A DNA stretch of 64,000 nucleotides from Diospyros lotus. Lineage: Eukaryota; Streptophyta; Magnoliopsida; Ericales; Ebenaceae. The translations under genes were made by a program, and so were the position numbers. Below, in pieces: positions 36,961-47,724 of the stretch (position 1 is its first letter; every line of letters begins with the position of its first letter). Below the pieces are notes generated by a model. That model worked only from the letters and a program-made list of their open reading frames with translations. It had not been told where the DNA came from and did no database searches. Location: the NCBI RefSeq assembly GCF_014633365.1, contig NC_068350.1:32479119-32543118 (forward strand). Direction: 5' to 3'.

Positions 36961-37985
36961 TAGAGGGTATTTATCAAACAAAATAAGAGAAAAAAATATT
37001 AGATATGAGAAACATTCTGAATGTTTGGACTTGCTAACGTGTTTGTTAAATTTATCTGACCATGTTCGAAAAAGCTCTCATGTGACCTCTTATCTCTCTC
37101 TTTTAAGATAAATTTATTTGACCTCCTCCATCAGATAAATTTATCTGACATTTTACAAATAAGCCTCAATTATCTATATATCCCTTGTAGGATAGTTAAT
37201 GCCATTTAATACATTTTAAAAATTTAAATTTATTAAAAGAACATATTCATTTAAGTTTTATAATTATTATTATTCAATACATTTTTAAACTGTCATATAT
37301 TTTGACAATTTTTAAAATTTAAATGACATTATTCTTTTCATCGATTTTTAAAATTTAAATTTCTCCCTCTCTATATATTTTATTAACTAATACAATTCTT
37401 TTCACCAATTTTTAAATTATTTTATTCAATTTTATATTTTATTATCTATTATGAAAATATGTTTTGGCCATTTTTAATTATTTAGGTGAAATTATTATAA
37501 TTCTAACAATAATTATTTTTACTTTTCAACTCTTTTTAAATCTATTTTTGAACATGAATCACATAGAAAGAAAAAGTACAATTATAAGTGAATTCCAAAA
37601 AATTTCACAAATAGTCTGATAGAAATCTTGGAATACTTTTCAGTCTTATTTTGACCATTCTATATATTGGTCTGGAAAGCATTCCAATCTTATCTTAATA
37701 TTTCTTATCTTGTTTATTTTAACAAACACCCCTTAGCTTGGCATTAACTATCTTACAAGAGGCATATAGGTAATTGAGATTTATTTACAAAATGTCAGAT
37801 AAATTTATCTAAGAGGGGGAGTCAAATAAATTTATCTTGAAATAGAGACATAAGAGGTCACGTGAGCCCTTTTTCGAAAATGGTCAGATAAGTTTAATAA
37901 ATACGTTGGAAAGACCAAACATCCGGAATGCTTCCCATATATGAACTTTTTCCCCTCTTATCTTGATTAACAAACATCCCCTTAA
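36961..37985. mobile_element. TTTGTTAA-family TIR element in the opposite orientation, plus a fragment
   Basis: GAGGGTATTTATCAAACAAA (36961) pairs inversely with TTATTTTAACAAACACCCCTTA (37714-37735). Next to it, up to 37985, is a right-end fragment with TCACGTGAGCCC and TTGATTAACAAACATCCCCT. Non-coding. Confidence 0.65.
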
Positions 37986-37986
37986 G

Positions 37987-38561
37987 CTATAAGGTATAAA
38001 TATATCATCCAATTCTTCCCTTATAGTTATTTTCCCTCCTTAACTTGAAAGTAGACCTATTATACTCCTTACCTTTTAATTTTGCTACAATCACACACCT
38101 CATCTCTCAGAAGATTGCACATGAGATACACATGCACTGTCAGTGGCCGGTGAGGAAGGGGAGAGGAAACAAAAGTCGCTGGCAAAGTGACCCACCCATC
38201 CCGGCTCTCGTCTTGGTTGACCGACTCACTGGCTGATTAACCCACCCATTGATCGACTGACCCATCGATCAATGGTAATTGACCTATCGCCTCCCTCGCT
38301 AGCGAGCTCTGTTTCCACCTTCTTCCCTAGCTATTAACCTCTGTTTCCTCCCCTCTTCCTTGTTGGTCACTTATGTTTCCTCCCCGTTCCCTCGCCGCCG
38401 ACTCACTCATAGTGCACGTGTATTTCGTGCACAATCTTGTGAGAGATGAGGTGTGAGATTGTAGCAAAATTGAAAATTGAGAAGTATGATAGGTCCACTT
38501 TCAAGTTGGGAAGGCCAAATGATTATAAGAGAAGAGTTGATGACCATATTTATGCCTTATA
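37987..38561. mobile_element. Foldback-like element with ~140-bp inverted arms
   Basis: TATAAGGTATAAATAT at the left end mirrors ATATTTATGCCTTATA at the right end, and the match continues through AACTTGAAAGTAGACCTAT (38042) and ATAGGTCCACTTTCAAGTT (38490), then TTTTGCTACAATCACACACC and GGTGTGAGATTGTAGCAAAA. The loop is GC-richer and codes for nothing I recognise. The superfamily is unclear. Confidence 0.78.
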
Positions 38562-40029
38562 CTAATATTTAATTATACCAAATATGGAGTTGCGCGTACA
38601 TGTGGCTATGAATTTGTGTATCTACGCGTGACAAGGACCAACCTCTTGAATATTATTATTTACACACGTATATAATGCCGTGAGAATGTCTTCTTGGGAG
38701 AAGAGGGCACCTTAATTAAGGGTTAAATAGGTTACACGTAGGGCAGGGCAGCGTGCAACCTATTTGGTAGGACTTGGTTTCTCCACAGTATTTTTAACTA
38801 GGGGAATCTTTATATTTGGAACGAGACTTGGTTCCCTTTTATCCAAAATTTGGAGGAGTTATCGTTGGGTAGGTGAAGTCTTCATGGAGGGACCTCTTCA
38901 GTTCGTGTTGTATTTTTGTGACTTGGGTCTACACATATTCCCTCACTTGTCATATATGGAAAACATTAAGCATGCTAGCTTTGTCATTTCTTGAGGTAAT
39001 GACATAATGTAAACCAAACTCCACCTTTTTCTGTAATTTCAAAGGCCCCCACATATCTAGGCTTTAGTTTCTTCTTGTTTTTTATTCTATGAATTCCTTT
39101 CCACAGACAGGAGCCGATCCAGGCAGGTTGGCTGGGCTCAGCTAAAAAAATTGAGAGTGGACTGTACTAAATTTGGATTGGGCTATTATTAAAAAAATTA
39201 AAAAATTTACCTTACAAATTTAAATTTTGTTGTGGGCTGCTAATAAATCAGCTCGTCCACAGAGATGTATTTGAAAATACTTTGTTGCTTATATAGAGTT
39301 TCATCTTTCGTCTCTTAAGATCCACAAAAGAATTTCGTCTCTTAAGATCCACAAAAGATTTCTAGCTACTTTTGACAGTTTGAACTCATCCTCTAATGAC
39401 TATTTCTTTGTGGTTTATGTAAGAATTATTTTGTAATTCTCCAGATAATTGATAGAAAATATCTTAAATATCTCCTCAAATAATTAGTAACAATTATCTA
39501 ATATTTTCAAAAATAATTGATATAAATATCTTATAAGATATTATGATATTTATCTGATAAAATAATTAAATTAAATATAAGATATAATGACATTAATTTG
39601 ATGAGATAATAAAAGAATTTAATAAGATAATTGATTGCTTTAAAATTCTAGTTGGTTTAAAAAATGTTAATAACTCCTAAAGAGTCTTGATGGAAGATTA
39701 CTTCAACTATTATAAATAGAGGTTTGATCTTCCCTGCATCTAACACACGAAAACAATTATAGTTATATATTTTATGTTAATCATCAAGGTTGGTGTGAAG
39801 GGGGATAAATTAGATTTCAGACATTTTTGTATTCAACCAGCAATCATCTTTACGACTTAATTCATGATAGATCTAGATATGTGTTTATTTAATCGCATTA
39901 GGTGAATTACATAAGTCTTTTTGATTCATGGGCATAATGCATAATTATATATTATTGTTCACAAAAATAATATCATGATTTACATGTAGTATAACATCGA
40001 TTTTTAGAAACTTGTTTAAAATTATTTAG
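38562..40029. other. Intergenic DNA
   Basis: No gene pattern. A short direct repeat (TTTCGTCTCTTAAGATCCAC, twice at about 39305 and 39330) is the only local feature. Confidence 0.6.
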
Positions 40030-40902
40030 GTGGTGTTCTCTTCGTGTTTCAGTTTTTAGTTTTGAGTTTTGAATTCATTTTTAATTTTATATTTTGAATG
40101 TTTGTTTTGAGATTTTTAAAAACACGTTCTTTTTATCATTCTAAAAAATCGTTTCTTAAAAACAAAAACTAGAAAACGTGTTTTTTTTTTGAAATTTTGA
40201 AAAAAAAATATTTTATGATATTTTATTTAATAAATTTGATTATTAAATAATAAAATTAACTTTTTTTAATATAATATTTTATATTAATATTGCTATACAT
40301 AATGTGTAATACACTTAATAAAATATTATATATTATCCTATATTTTTAATTATAATATATATTCTACATTTTTAAAATTTTAAATAAATATATAATTTTA
40401 TTTTTCTAAATTTAAGAATAGATTTTTATTTTTTTCCCTTCTTTTCTTTTTTTTTCTTTTTCTGTTCTCTCCGATGCTTGTATCTTCTCCGTCGTCGACT
40501 GGAGATTCACACGATCAAAGCCTACCATTAGAAAGATCAAGCCAAGGGGGTTAACATACACAAAAATGGACTGGATTTAATGGTTGAATTTTCATAGATT
40601 TGATTTTTAATTTTTCGCCAAAACTAAAAAATGTAGTCAATTGCTACTAGCCATTGTGCCTGGTGGTTTCATGACTGTCGAACGTCATTTGGATATTGCT
40701 TGGCCGACTGACACACATAACCCATCGGTTTTTATTGCTCTACCATGGCTATCGTTTGGATGTTGCTTGGCCATCGGCATTATCAACTTATCATCATCAA
40801 GTTTATGTGGTCGTTAACGATGGAGGATGAAGGAGAAAAGAGGAGTTGGTGGTGGTGGTGAACGAGGTCAATGATAGCTTGAAAAGGAAGAAAAGATAGG
40901 AG

Positions 40903-40945
<43 letters not shown>

Positions 40946-41168
40946 GATTCTGTGTGCCAGATTGGGTTGGGGGGGTGGTGTTTTCCTCGTTTTGGTGTTT
41001 TCAGCTAGTTTTGGCTGAAAACACCCAAATGTTGTTTTGAGTTTTCTTTACAATTTTTTTCTTATTTTCGAAAATGCATTCTTAAAAATAAAAAAGTAAA
41101 CATGTTTCAAGTGTTTTGAAAAATTAAAAATTCAAAACGGACTGAAAACAACAAAGAGAACATAACCT
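40030..41168. mobile_element. TIR element with the terminus GGT(G/T)(G/A)TGTTCTCTT
   Basis: The left end GGTGGTGTTCTCTTCGTGTT mirrors the right end AACAAAGAGAACATAACC, and inner stretches (TTTTGAATTC near 40070, AAATTCAAAACGG near 41130) also pair. 1.1 kb with a GA microsatellite at about 40909-40941. No transposase. I did not find a convincing target duplication. Confidence 0.65.
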
Positions 41169-41815
41169 TAATTTCTGTCTTTGCATAAAATAATGTGTTC
41201 ATAAAATAATAAAGGAATCTCATTGTTGAATCAAGTTTATCACTAGGAAAGTTGGTGGTGGTTGCCGGTGATGACTGACGACGAAAGGCAGTGTTGGGCT
41301 TGTGTATCTTTGGTCGACCATGGAATTACGCTTCGTCGTGATTGATCGGATGAAAGCCAAAAGCTCAGGTCGTGAGACTTGTTGGCGATTTTGGCCACTG
41401 TGAATGACCTTACTCCATTTCACCATCGCAGACTCTGATCGACCGCATCTGCCTTGACCTATATCGTCTCCTCCGATCGTTGTGCTGTGGGTCTTCTTCT
41501 TTATTGAGGTCATGCCACCGGCGACCATGAGTTTTTTGGGCTTCGTGGCTGTAGTTGACTGATAGCTATCGTCCTTATTGTGCTCGATGCCGGCGGCCAT
41601 GACTTAATGTTTACACTATGGCCGAGGACATGTTGTCGGTGGCCGTGTGGCTCTATGACTGTCGTTGTAAGCTTCCACCATCACTGATTGTCGGTTTCCT
41701 TTCCATCTCATCTTCATCGGCTACGACTTTTCTTCTTCGATGGCCTTCGTTATAACTGTTTTGGACGATCCGCCGTGGCTACTTGTCTTCCACCTTCGTC
41801 GACTGTGGGTCTTCG
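41169..41815. other. GC-richer intergenic DNA left of element 3
   Basis: Rich in TCG and CGAT words with an open minus frame (41220-41600, 126 codons) that resembles no family I know and has a repetitive composition. Its former neighbour lies beyond element 3 at 55299. Confidence 0.5.
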
Positions 41816-42517
41816 TGTTAGACAAATCAAATGATCTAACATGCTATAAATATCAAAATAGCATTTAGATCAATGCGGATAATGGATAATATTACCCCCA
41901 GCCATTGTTGTTTGATATGTCTCTACTGGTTTGACTCTTCCAAGCTCTTAAACACCCCAAATGATGGTGTATGATGAAGATAAATGGATGATCAAGCTCA
42001 GGGACCAAAACCATGAATTTATACAACATTCTTCCATCAAGAATATGCATATATTACCACTTTACAACTCAATCAATAAGAGAACATAATTGGCATAAAC
42101 ATGGAAACATAATCATGAAAATATTTGGGTCATAATCAATTAAGGAATTCCTTTATAACCCATAGCATTTAGATCAATGCGGATAATGGATAATATTACC
42201 TCAAGCCATTGTTGTTTGATATGTCTCTACTGGTTTGACTCTTCCAAGCTCTTAAACACCCCAAATGATGGTGTATGATGAAGATAAATGGATGATCAAG
42301 CTTAGGGACCAAAATCATGAATTTATACAACATTCTTCCATCAAGAATATGCATATATTACCACTTTACAACTCAATCAATAAGAGAACATAATTGGCAT
42401 AAACATGGAAACATAATCATAAAAATATTTGGGTCATAATCAATCAAGGAATTCCTTTATAACCCATAACCAGTACAATAATGAAAAAACGTTTGGGTCA
42501 CCTTAAGGAACTTTACA
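41816..42517 (-). repeat. 3' LTR of copia element 3 with an internal 304-bp tandem duplication
   Basis: It runs TGTTAGACAAATC to GGAACTTTACA on the plus strand. Units 41861-42164 and 42165-42468 are near-identical direct repeats; without one of them the LTR is 398 bp, matching the 386-bp partner. On the minus strand the purine-rich AAGTAGGAGAA just before it is the likely polypurine tract (42518-42528). Confidence 0.92.
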
Positions 42518-42851
42518 TTCTCCTACTTGGTCCAAATGTTTAACCTGATGCCTTAATTTAATCTTATTGATTGTCGTTTCTTAAGAAATAAATACATGAA
42601 TCATATCGGTAAGTCATTTAACAATGAATATTACCTTCCATTTATTACAATGTATTTAGTTTCTTAAGAATTATATTTCATGTGGCAACATTACTGAATG
42701 AATAAACCCTATGTTTATTCTTGGTCCTATATAGATATGTCTTCTCAAATAGATTAAGGTGCATAATAATATGAGAAAAAATCACAATAAATATAAGAGT
42801 TTCATTCAAATACCAAATGTATACAATTACATAATGGAACCAAATCCCATT

Positions 42852-43862
42852 TTATCTATATGATCCTTGAATTTCATTTGGGGTCATGCCTTTAGTCAAA
42901 GGATCAGTAATCATCAACTCAGTATTGACATGCTCAATGACCACTTTCTTTTGTTTAACACGTTCCCTTATGGCTAAGTACTTAATGTCGATGTGTTTAT
43001 TTCGACTTTCATTTTTGTTGTTCTTAGCTATAAAGACAACAGCTGAATTGTCACAAAAAATTCTTAATGGCTTAGAAATGGAATCCATAACCTTAAGCCC
43101 AGATATGAAACTCTCGATCCATACATTGTGTGAAGTAGCCTCAAAACGAATGGAAGTAGCAGTCAATGTCTGTTTGACAGTCCTCCATGATACAGCTCCA
43201 CTGGCCATCATAAAAATGTATCTTGATGTGAATTTACAAGAATCAACACAACCAACAAAGTCGGAATCTGAGTAGCCAATCATTTCAAAATTATTCGTCT
43301 GTTTATACATAAGCATGTAGTCCTTGGTCCCTTGAAGGTATCTAAATACTTTCTTTGCAGCTCTCCAGTGGTCCATAATTGGATTACCCTGATATCGTCC
43401 TAACATTCCTACAATAAATGCAATGTCAGGCCTTGTGCAGACCTGAGCATACATCAGGCTTCTGATAGTAGAAGCATATGGAATGTTCTTCATTTGTTCC
43501 CTTTCAAAATCATTCTTCGGGAATTGGTTCAAATTGAACCTATCACCCTTCACAATGAGAGCTACACTTGGTGAGCAATCATTCATCTGAAATCTCTCTA
43601 AAACTTTATTGATATAGGTTTCCTGAGACAGATTACAGACCCAAGATGCCTCAAAATCTATCTCTATGGATCTTAATGCCAATGACATAAGAGATGTCTC
43701 ACCCATATCCTTCTTATCAAAATTTTTAAAGAGAAAATGCTTTACCTCACATAGTAAACCCTTATCATTGGTTGTAAGCAAAATGTCATCCATGTATAAA
43801 ACAAGAAAAAAAATCTTACTCCCACTGACCTTTCGGTATATACATTGATCCATGGGGTTTTT
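42852..43862 (-). pseudogene. C-terminal reverse transcriptase and RNase H of element 3
   Basis: Minus strand, begins MDQCIYRKVSGSK after the solo-LTR insertion. Catalytic YMDDILL (the usual Y-V-D-D), then IPYASTIRSLMYAQVCTRPD, YLQGTKDYMLMY, the GYSDSDFVGCVDS and GAVSWRTVKQT blocks, RNKHIDIKYLAIRERV and DPLTKGM. Open over 333 codons, but an ~80-bp piece with TMEAE-type residues is altered, and the element as a whole is dead. Confidence 0.92.
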
Positions 43863-46800
43863 TGTTGAGCCAACTTACTCATATTAATTAAGTTTTGATG
43901 ATTAACAAAAAGAGAATTTTCAATATACACATTATAGTATTTTTGGTGATTAACAAAAATAGTATTTTCCTTGAAAATATTAATTGTAGTATCGAATTAT
44001 TTTTGATAAATTTATAAAATATTATTTTCTATTAAAAAATATTTTTATATAATTTTTGGATTAATTTATAAAATATTTTTCACAATATATGTATTGTCAA
44101 AATTAGTATTTTTTATTAAATTATTTTTCAAGTAAGTAAAAACTCATACAAATATTTTTTCCCCAAAATTTGGACCAAAAATTAAAATTTTCATTGTTGT
44201 TACAGTATGCTACAATCCGTTATAGTATTAGATCATTGGAATAGTAATCAGATTGTTGGAATAGTAATCTAACCATTGGTGAACAATGCACTACAGTAAC
44301 AGTGAACAATATTTTTCAAAATGCTTATAAATAGCTCCAAAGTCATTTTTGTAATAGCCTTAGTTATCGTGAATTATAAATCGAAATTCTGTATTTTTAA
44401 GACCCTAAAGAAATTATAGAATTTTAAGATAAATATGAATTATTTTATTTAGTGGTTAAACAGGATTTTGTGTGTGTGTTTAGTATGTATATATGTATAT
44501 AGCTTGCTGTATATATAATTTAGTATGTATGTATGTATGTACGTATATAGCTATGTAAATTAGTATGTATGTATGTAAATAATTTAGTATGTATATATAT
44601 ATATGTATATATCATATATATATTTGTAAAAAAAAAAAAAAGAAAAATCACCGAAAATCTGGAGCAGGCGCACGACCAAGCATGGCCGCGCCTGCAATCG
44701 GCCGAAAGGGAGGTAAGGGGAGCTTTAAATGCTCCCACGGTCGTCGGTATGGCTTTTAGGGCACGTGGGTGTCTCGATGGGACGTCCCGCGGCGGAGTTT
44801 TGACTATAAATAGCCGAGGTCGAATGAAGCTTCTCATCCAAAAATTTCGAGGCTTAGATCGGTCAATTGGGAGAGTGTTTGAGAGATTTGAGAGCGGGGT
44901 CTTGGTCTTTGAGTCCTAGGCAACATTTCTAGTAACTTTGGTGGCCAACGGAGCTGTGAAGAAGGAGGAATCGAGCTCGCCGGAGTTTTGAAGCTTTGCC
45001 GGAGCCAAGGGGTATTTCGGCCGATTCAAGGTAAGTTCGACCTCTTTTTTTTATTGATTTTTGCACCATTGTGTTCGTAATATCGAGATCTAGAGGATAG
45101 GAGGAGAAAAATCGAGTTTCGAGATCGGATCGCCGGCCGGTGGCGAGGATGCTCTCCGGAAAAGAAGCCCCTAGTCGGCCGTGTGTAGCCACGCGCCCGC
45201 GAGTAGGAAGAAGGCGCGTGGCCTTCACGTGCCCGACAGAAAATAAAATAAGAAAAGAAAAGAAAAAAGAAAAAAATAAAAAATAAGAGAAATAAAATTT
45301 TGCAAAAATTTTATTTAAGTCTGGAATATTGTTTATGTCTTATTTTTGTGAAAATTTTTCTGGAAAATGCTAATTTTATTGATTATTTAAGTGGTTTTTC
45401 TATTATGGAAATAAAGAAAAAATAGGATTTTTAATTTGGAAAATTTCAAGAAAATTTCAGAATGTTAGAAGTATTATTTAAGAAATATTAGTGAAGGGAA
45501 ATTGAATAATATGAAATTTTAGATAATTATTATGTAATAGTTATTTATTTAGGGAATTTGGTTATTATGGAAATAAGGGAAAAATAGGAATTTAAGTTGG
45601 AAAATTTCAAGAAAATTCCAGAATTTTAGAAATATTATTTAAGTAATTCTAGTAGAGAGAAATTAGACTTTATGAAAGTCTAGATAATTTTTATGCAATT
45701 TTTGGAGAAATAAGGCTTAGAAATAAAGAATTTTTTTAGAAATTATGAAAAAACAGTGAAATAATATTCTAAAAATAAATTAATGTTTTAGGAACCCTGA
45801 GGGCAAGAAGAATGAGAAATAGCCGCTCGGCACGATTTTCGAGGTCAACACGTCTTTCGAGACAACTTGGCTGTAAGTGTACTGTTTCGAACTTAGTACG
45901 ATTATAAATGTTTACCTTCGAGAATGCTTACATCATATTTATATGCTATGATATGTACCCAACACATAGATTGCATCCATGACATGATTATGAAATACAT
46001 AAATACACGTCGATGTCATTGATCACCAGCATATGAGGCCGTAGGGGGTACGAACTGGCACCGCTGCCTTACCAAGGGTGCACCCATACACCCCGGGTTC
46101 GATAGAGGTGGCCGCTAAAATGGTAGGTAGCCTGAGGTTGCAGTTGACACCTACAAGATAAGACATTGCATACACACATGACATAACATTATGTACCCTT
46201 ATTTAGATGGTTTATCATCTAACTTGGGTTCGCCCCTGGAACATTCAACATTCTAGTCGAGACTTGCAGTGATGATACCGAGGTTGGAGATGTGTAGGGA
46301 TGCGAGATGAGGAAATGAGCCATGTTATGATGTAATATAAATGAGTTTAAGAATTATGTACAATTGTTTTATTTTCAGAAGCTCATGTAATGACTTTGTA
46401 ATAAATATTATGTCCAGATATTCATGTACGTATTGCCATGAGCAGGTTCGATTCAACTTCCGCTTTGTATTTATCTTCTAGTGTAAACATCTCATCTAGC
46501 ACTAGATAAGGTCTTAGGGAATTTTGGAAAAAAAAAAAAAAAAGAGACCAAATTTCCTAAGGCATAACAAGCCCTGAAGAGGTGGGCTGTTACAATTTTG
46601 GAGATCATTCATTGCTCATATTGCCTATCCAAAGCACTCAAAAGCTCCCAAAAGCTATCAATTTAATTTTCAAGCAATCAGAGGCTCTAGAAACATTATT
46701 GCACATCCACCGAAGAGTCACAAGAAGAGAAGAAAAGTTCTTTAAGTCTTCAACGATAAATCTGAATTTTTTCATTTGAGGTTATAAATTTATTTATTTA

Positions 46801-47328
46801 TTTAAATATTATTGCCTTATATAATTTGTTCTTAATTGCTTATTTGTGTCCAAGTGTGGACAAATTATTTGAAACATTTAAATTACCATTGTTGATTGTA
46901 GAGGTTTCCTAGAACCGTTAAAATCTAGCTAAATCTAGTTTTTAATGTAAGCTAGAGTGGAAACCTTGGTGTAGTGGTTGTCTAGAATCCGTTGTAATTT
47001 AGGTGTGTATCTAGTTTTCAAGGTGAGCTAGTGTGAAAACCTTGGTGATTTGATTTAGTGGAACCCCAAGGGTGGTTAGACCTTAGGAGAGTAGACTAGG
47101 TGTGCATGAAAACACCGAATTATTATAAATTGTGTTATACCCCATTGTATTTATTCTTTCTATATCTTGTTTCTTAAATTAATGATTAATCTCAAACACA
47201 ATTTATAATGTTTAACATATATATATTCTTAAATAAAATTATTAATTAAGAATATTTATTAAAATTGTGAAACACTTTAATTACTCAATTCACCCTCTCT
47301 TGAGTACCCATACCCTAAGGGACCAACA
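43863..47328. mobile_element. Solo LTR (outer), inserted in element 3 and itself interrupted
   Basis: Ends TGTTGAGCC and GGGACCAACA, flanked by TTTTT (43858-43862) and TTTTT (47329-47333). Without the inner insertion it is ~1.2 kb. It has a TATA-like TATAAATAG at 44326-44334. The 3' end wording (CACCCTCTCTTGAGTACCCA) is typical of plant LTR ends followed by a primer site, but no internal region remains, so it arose by recombination between two LTRs. Plus orientation is likely. Confidence 0.85.
44350..46594 (+). mobile_element. Solo LTR (inner) of a Ty3/gypsy-type element
   Basis: 2245 bp beginning TGTAATAGCC and ending GGGCTGTTACA, the inverted terminal wording common in chromovirus-type LTRs. 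The flanks are ATTTT (44345-44349) and ATTTT (46595-46599), a perfect 5-bp duplication. A TATA box TATAAATA lies at 44805-44812. The frames at 44520-45228 are not supported as genes. It is nested in the outer solo LTR. Confidence 0.88.
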
Positions 47329-47333
47329 TTTTT

Positions 47334-47724
47334 AAGAAATTCAAATGGAGAAATTACTTCATGGAATTTAAAAATACCATTGACGGAATGCTTGTTTTAG
47401 TCCGTATATGGATTTATTGAGCTTGCAAACCAAATGCCCATCATCACTAGAAGGGAGTCCTTCAGGTTATTTCATATAGATCTCTTCCTCTAGATCTCCA
47501 TTGAGAAAAACCATTTTCACATTCATTTGTTACAACTCAAGGTTAAAATGAGTTACTAATGCCAAAATAATGCGCAAAGAATCTTTCTTAGATACCAGAT
47601 AAAAGCTCTATGTAATCGATTCCTTCTTTTTGATTGAATCCCTTAGCAACGCGTCTTTCCTTATATATTTCAATATTGCCTAATGAGTCATTCTTAGTCT
47701 TAAAGACCCATTTACAATCAATGG
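47334..47724 (-). pseudogene. Middle part of the reverse transcriptase of element 3
   Basis: Read on the minus strand: CKWVFKTKNDSLGNIEIYKE, RRVAKGFNQKEGIDY, KKDSLRIILALVTHFNLEL, then a TAA, VFLNGDLEEEIYMK, a stop, [16 protein letters not shown]. These are the N-terminal to palm blocks of copia reverse transcriptase. Stops and one frame change show decay. The next block continues across the solo LTR at 43862. Confidence 0.88.

Noticed and set aside
41220..41600. 126-codon minus-strand frame
   Set aside because: No domain recognised, repetitive composition, no splice or start context, and the region is split by element 3.
44520..45228. Open frames of about 100 codons
   Set aside because: They lie wholly inside a solo LTR with clear ends and duplication; they overlap on opposite strands.
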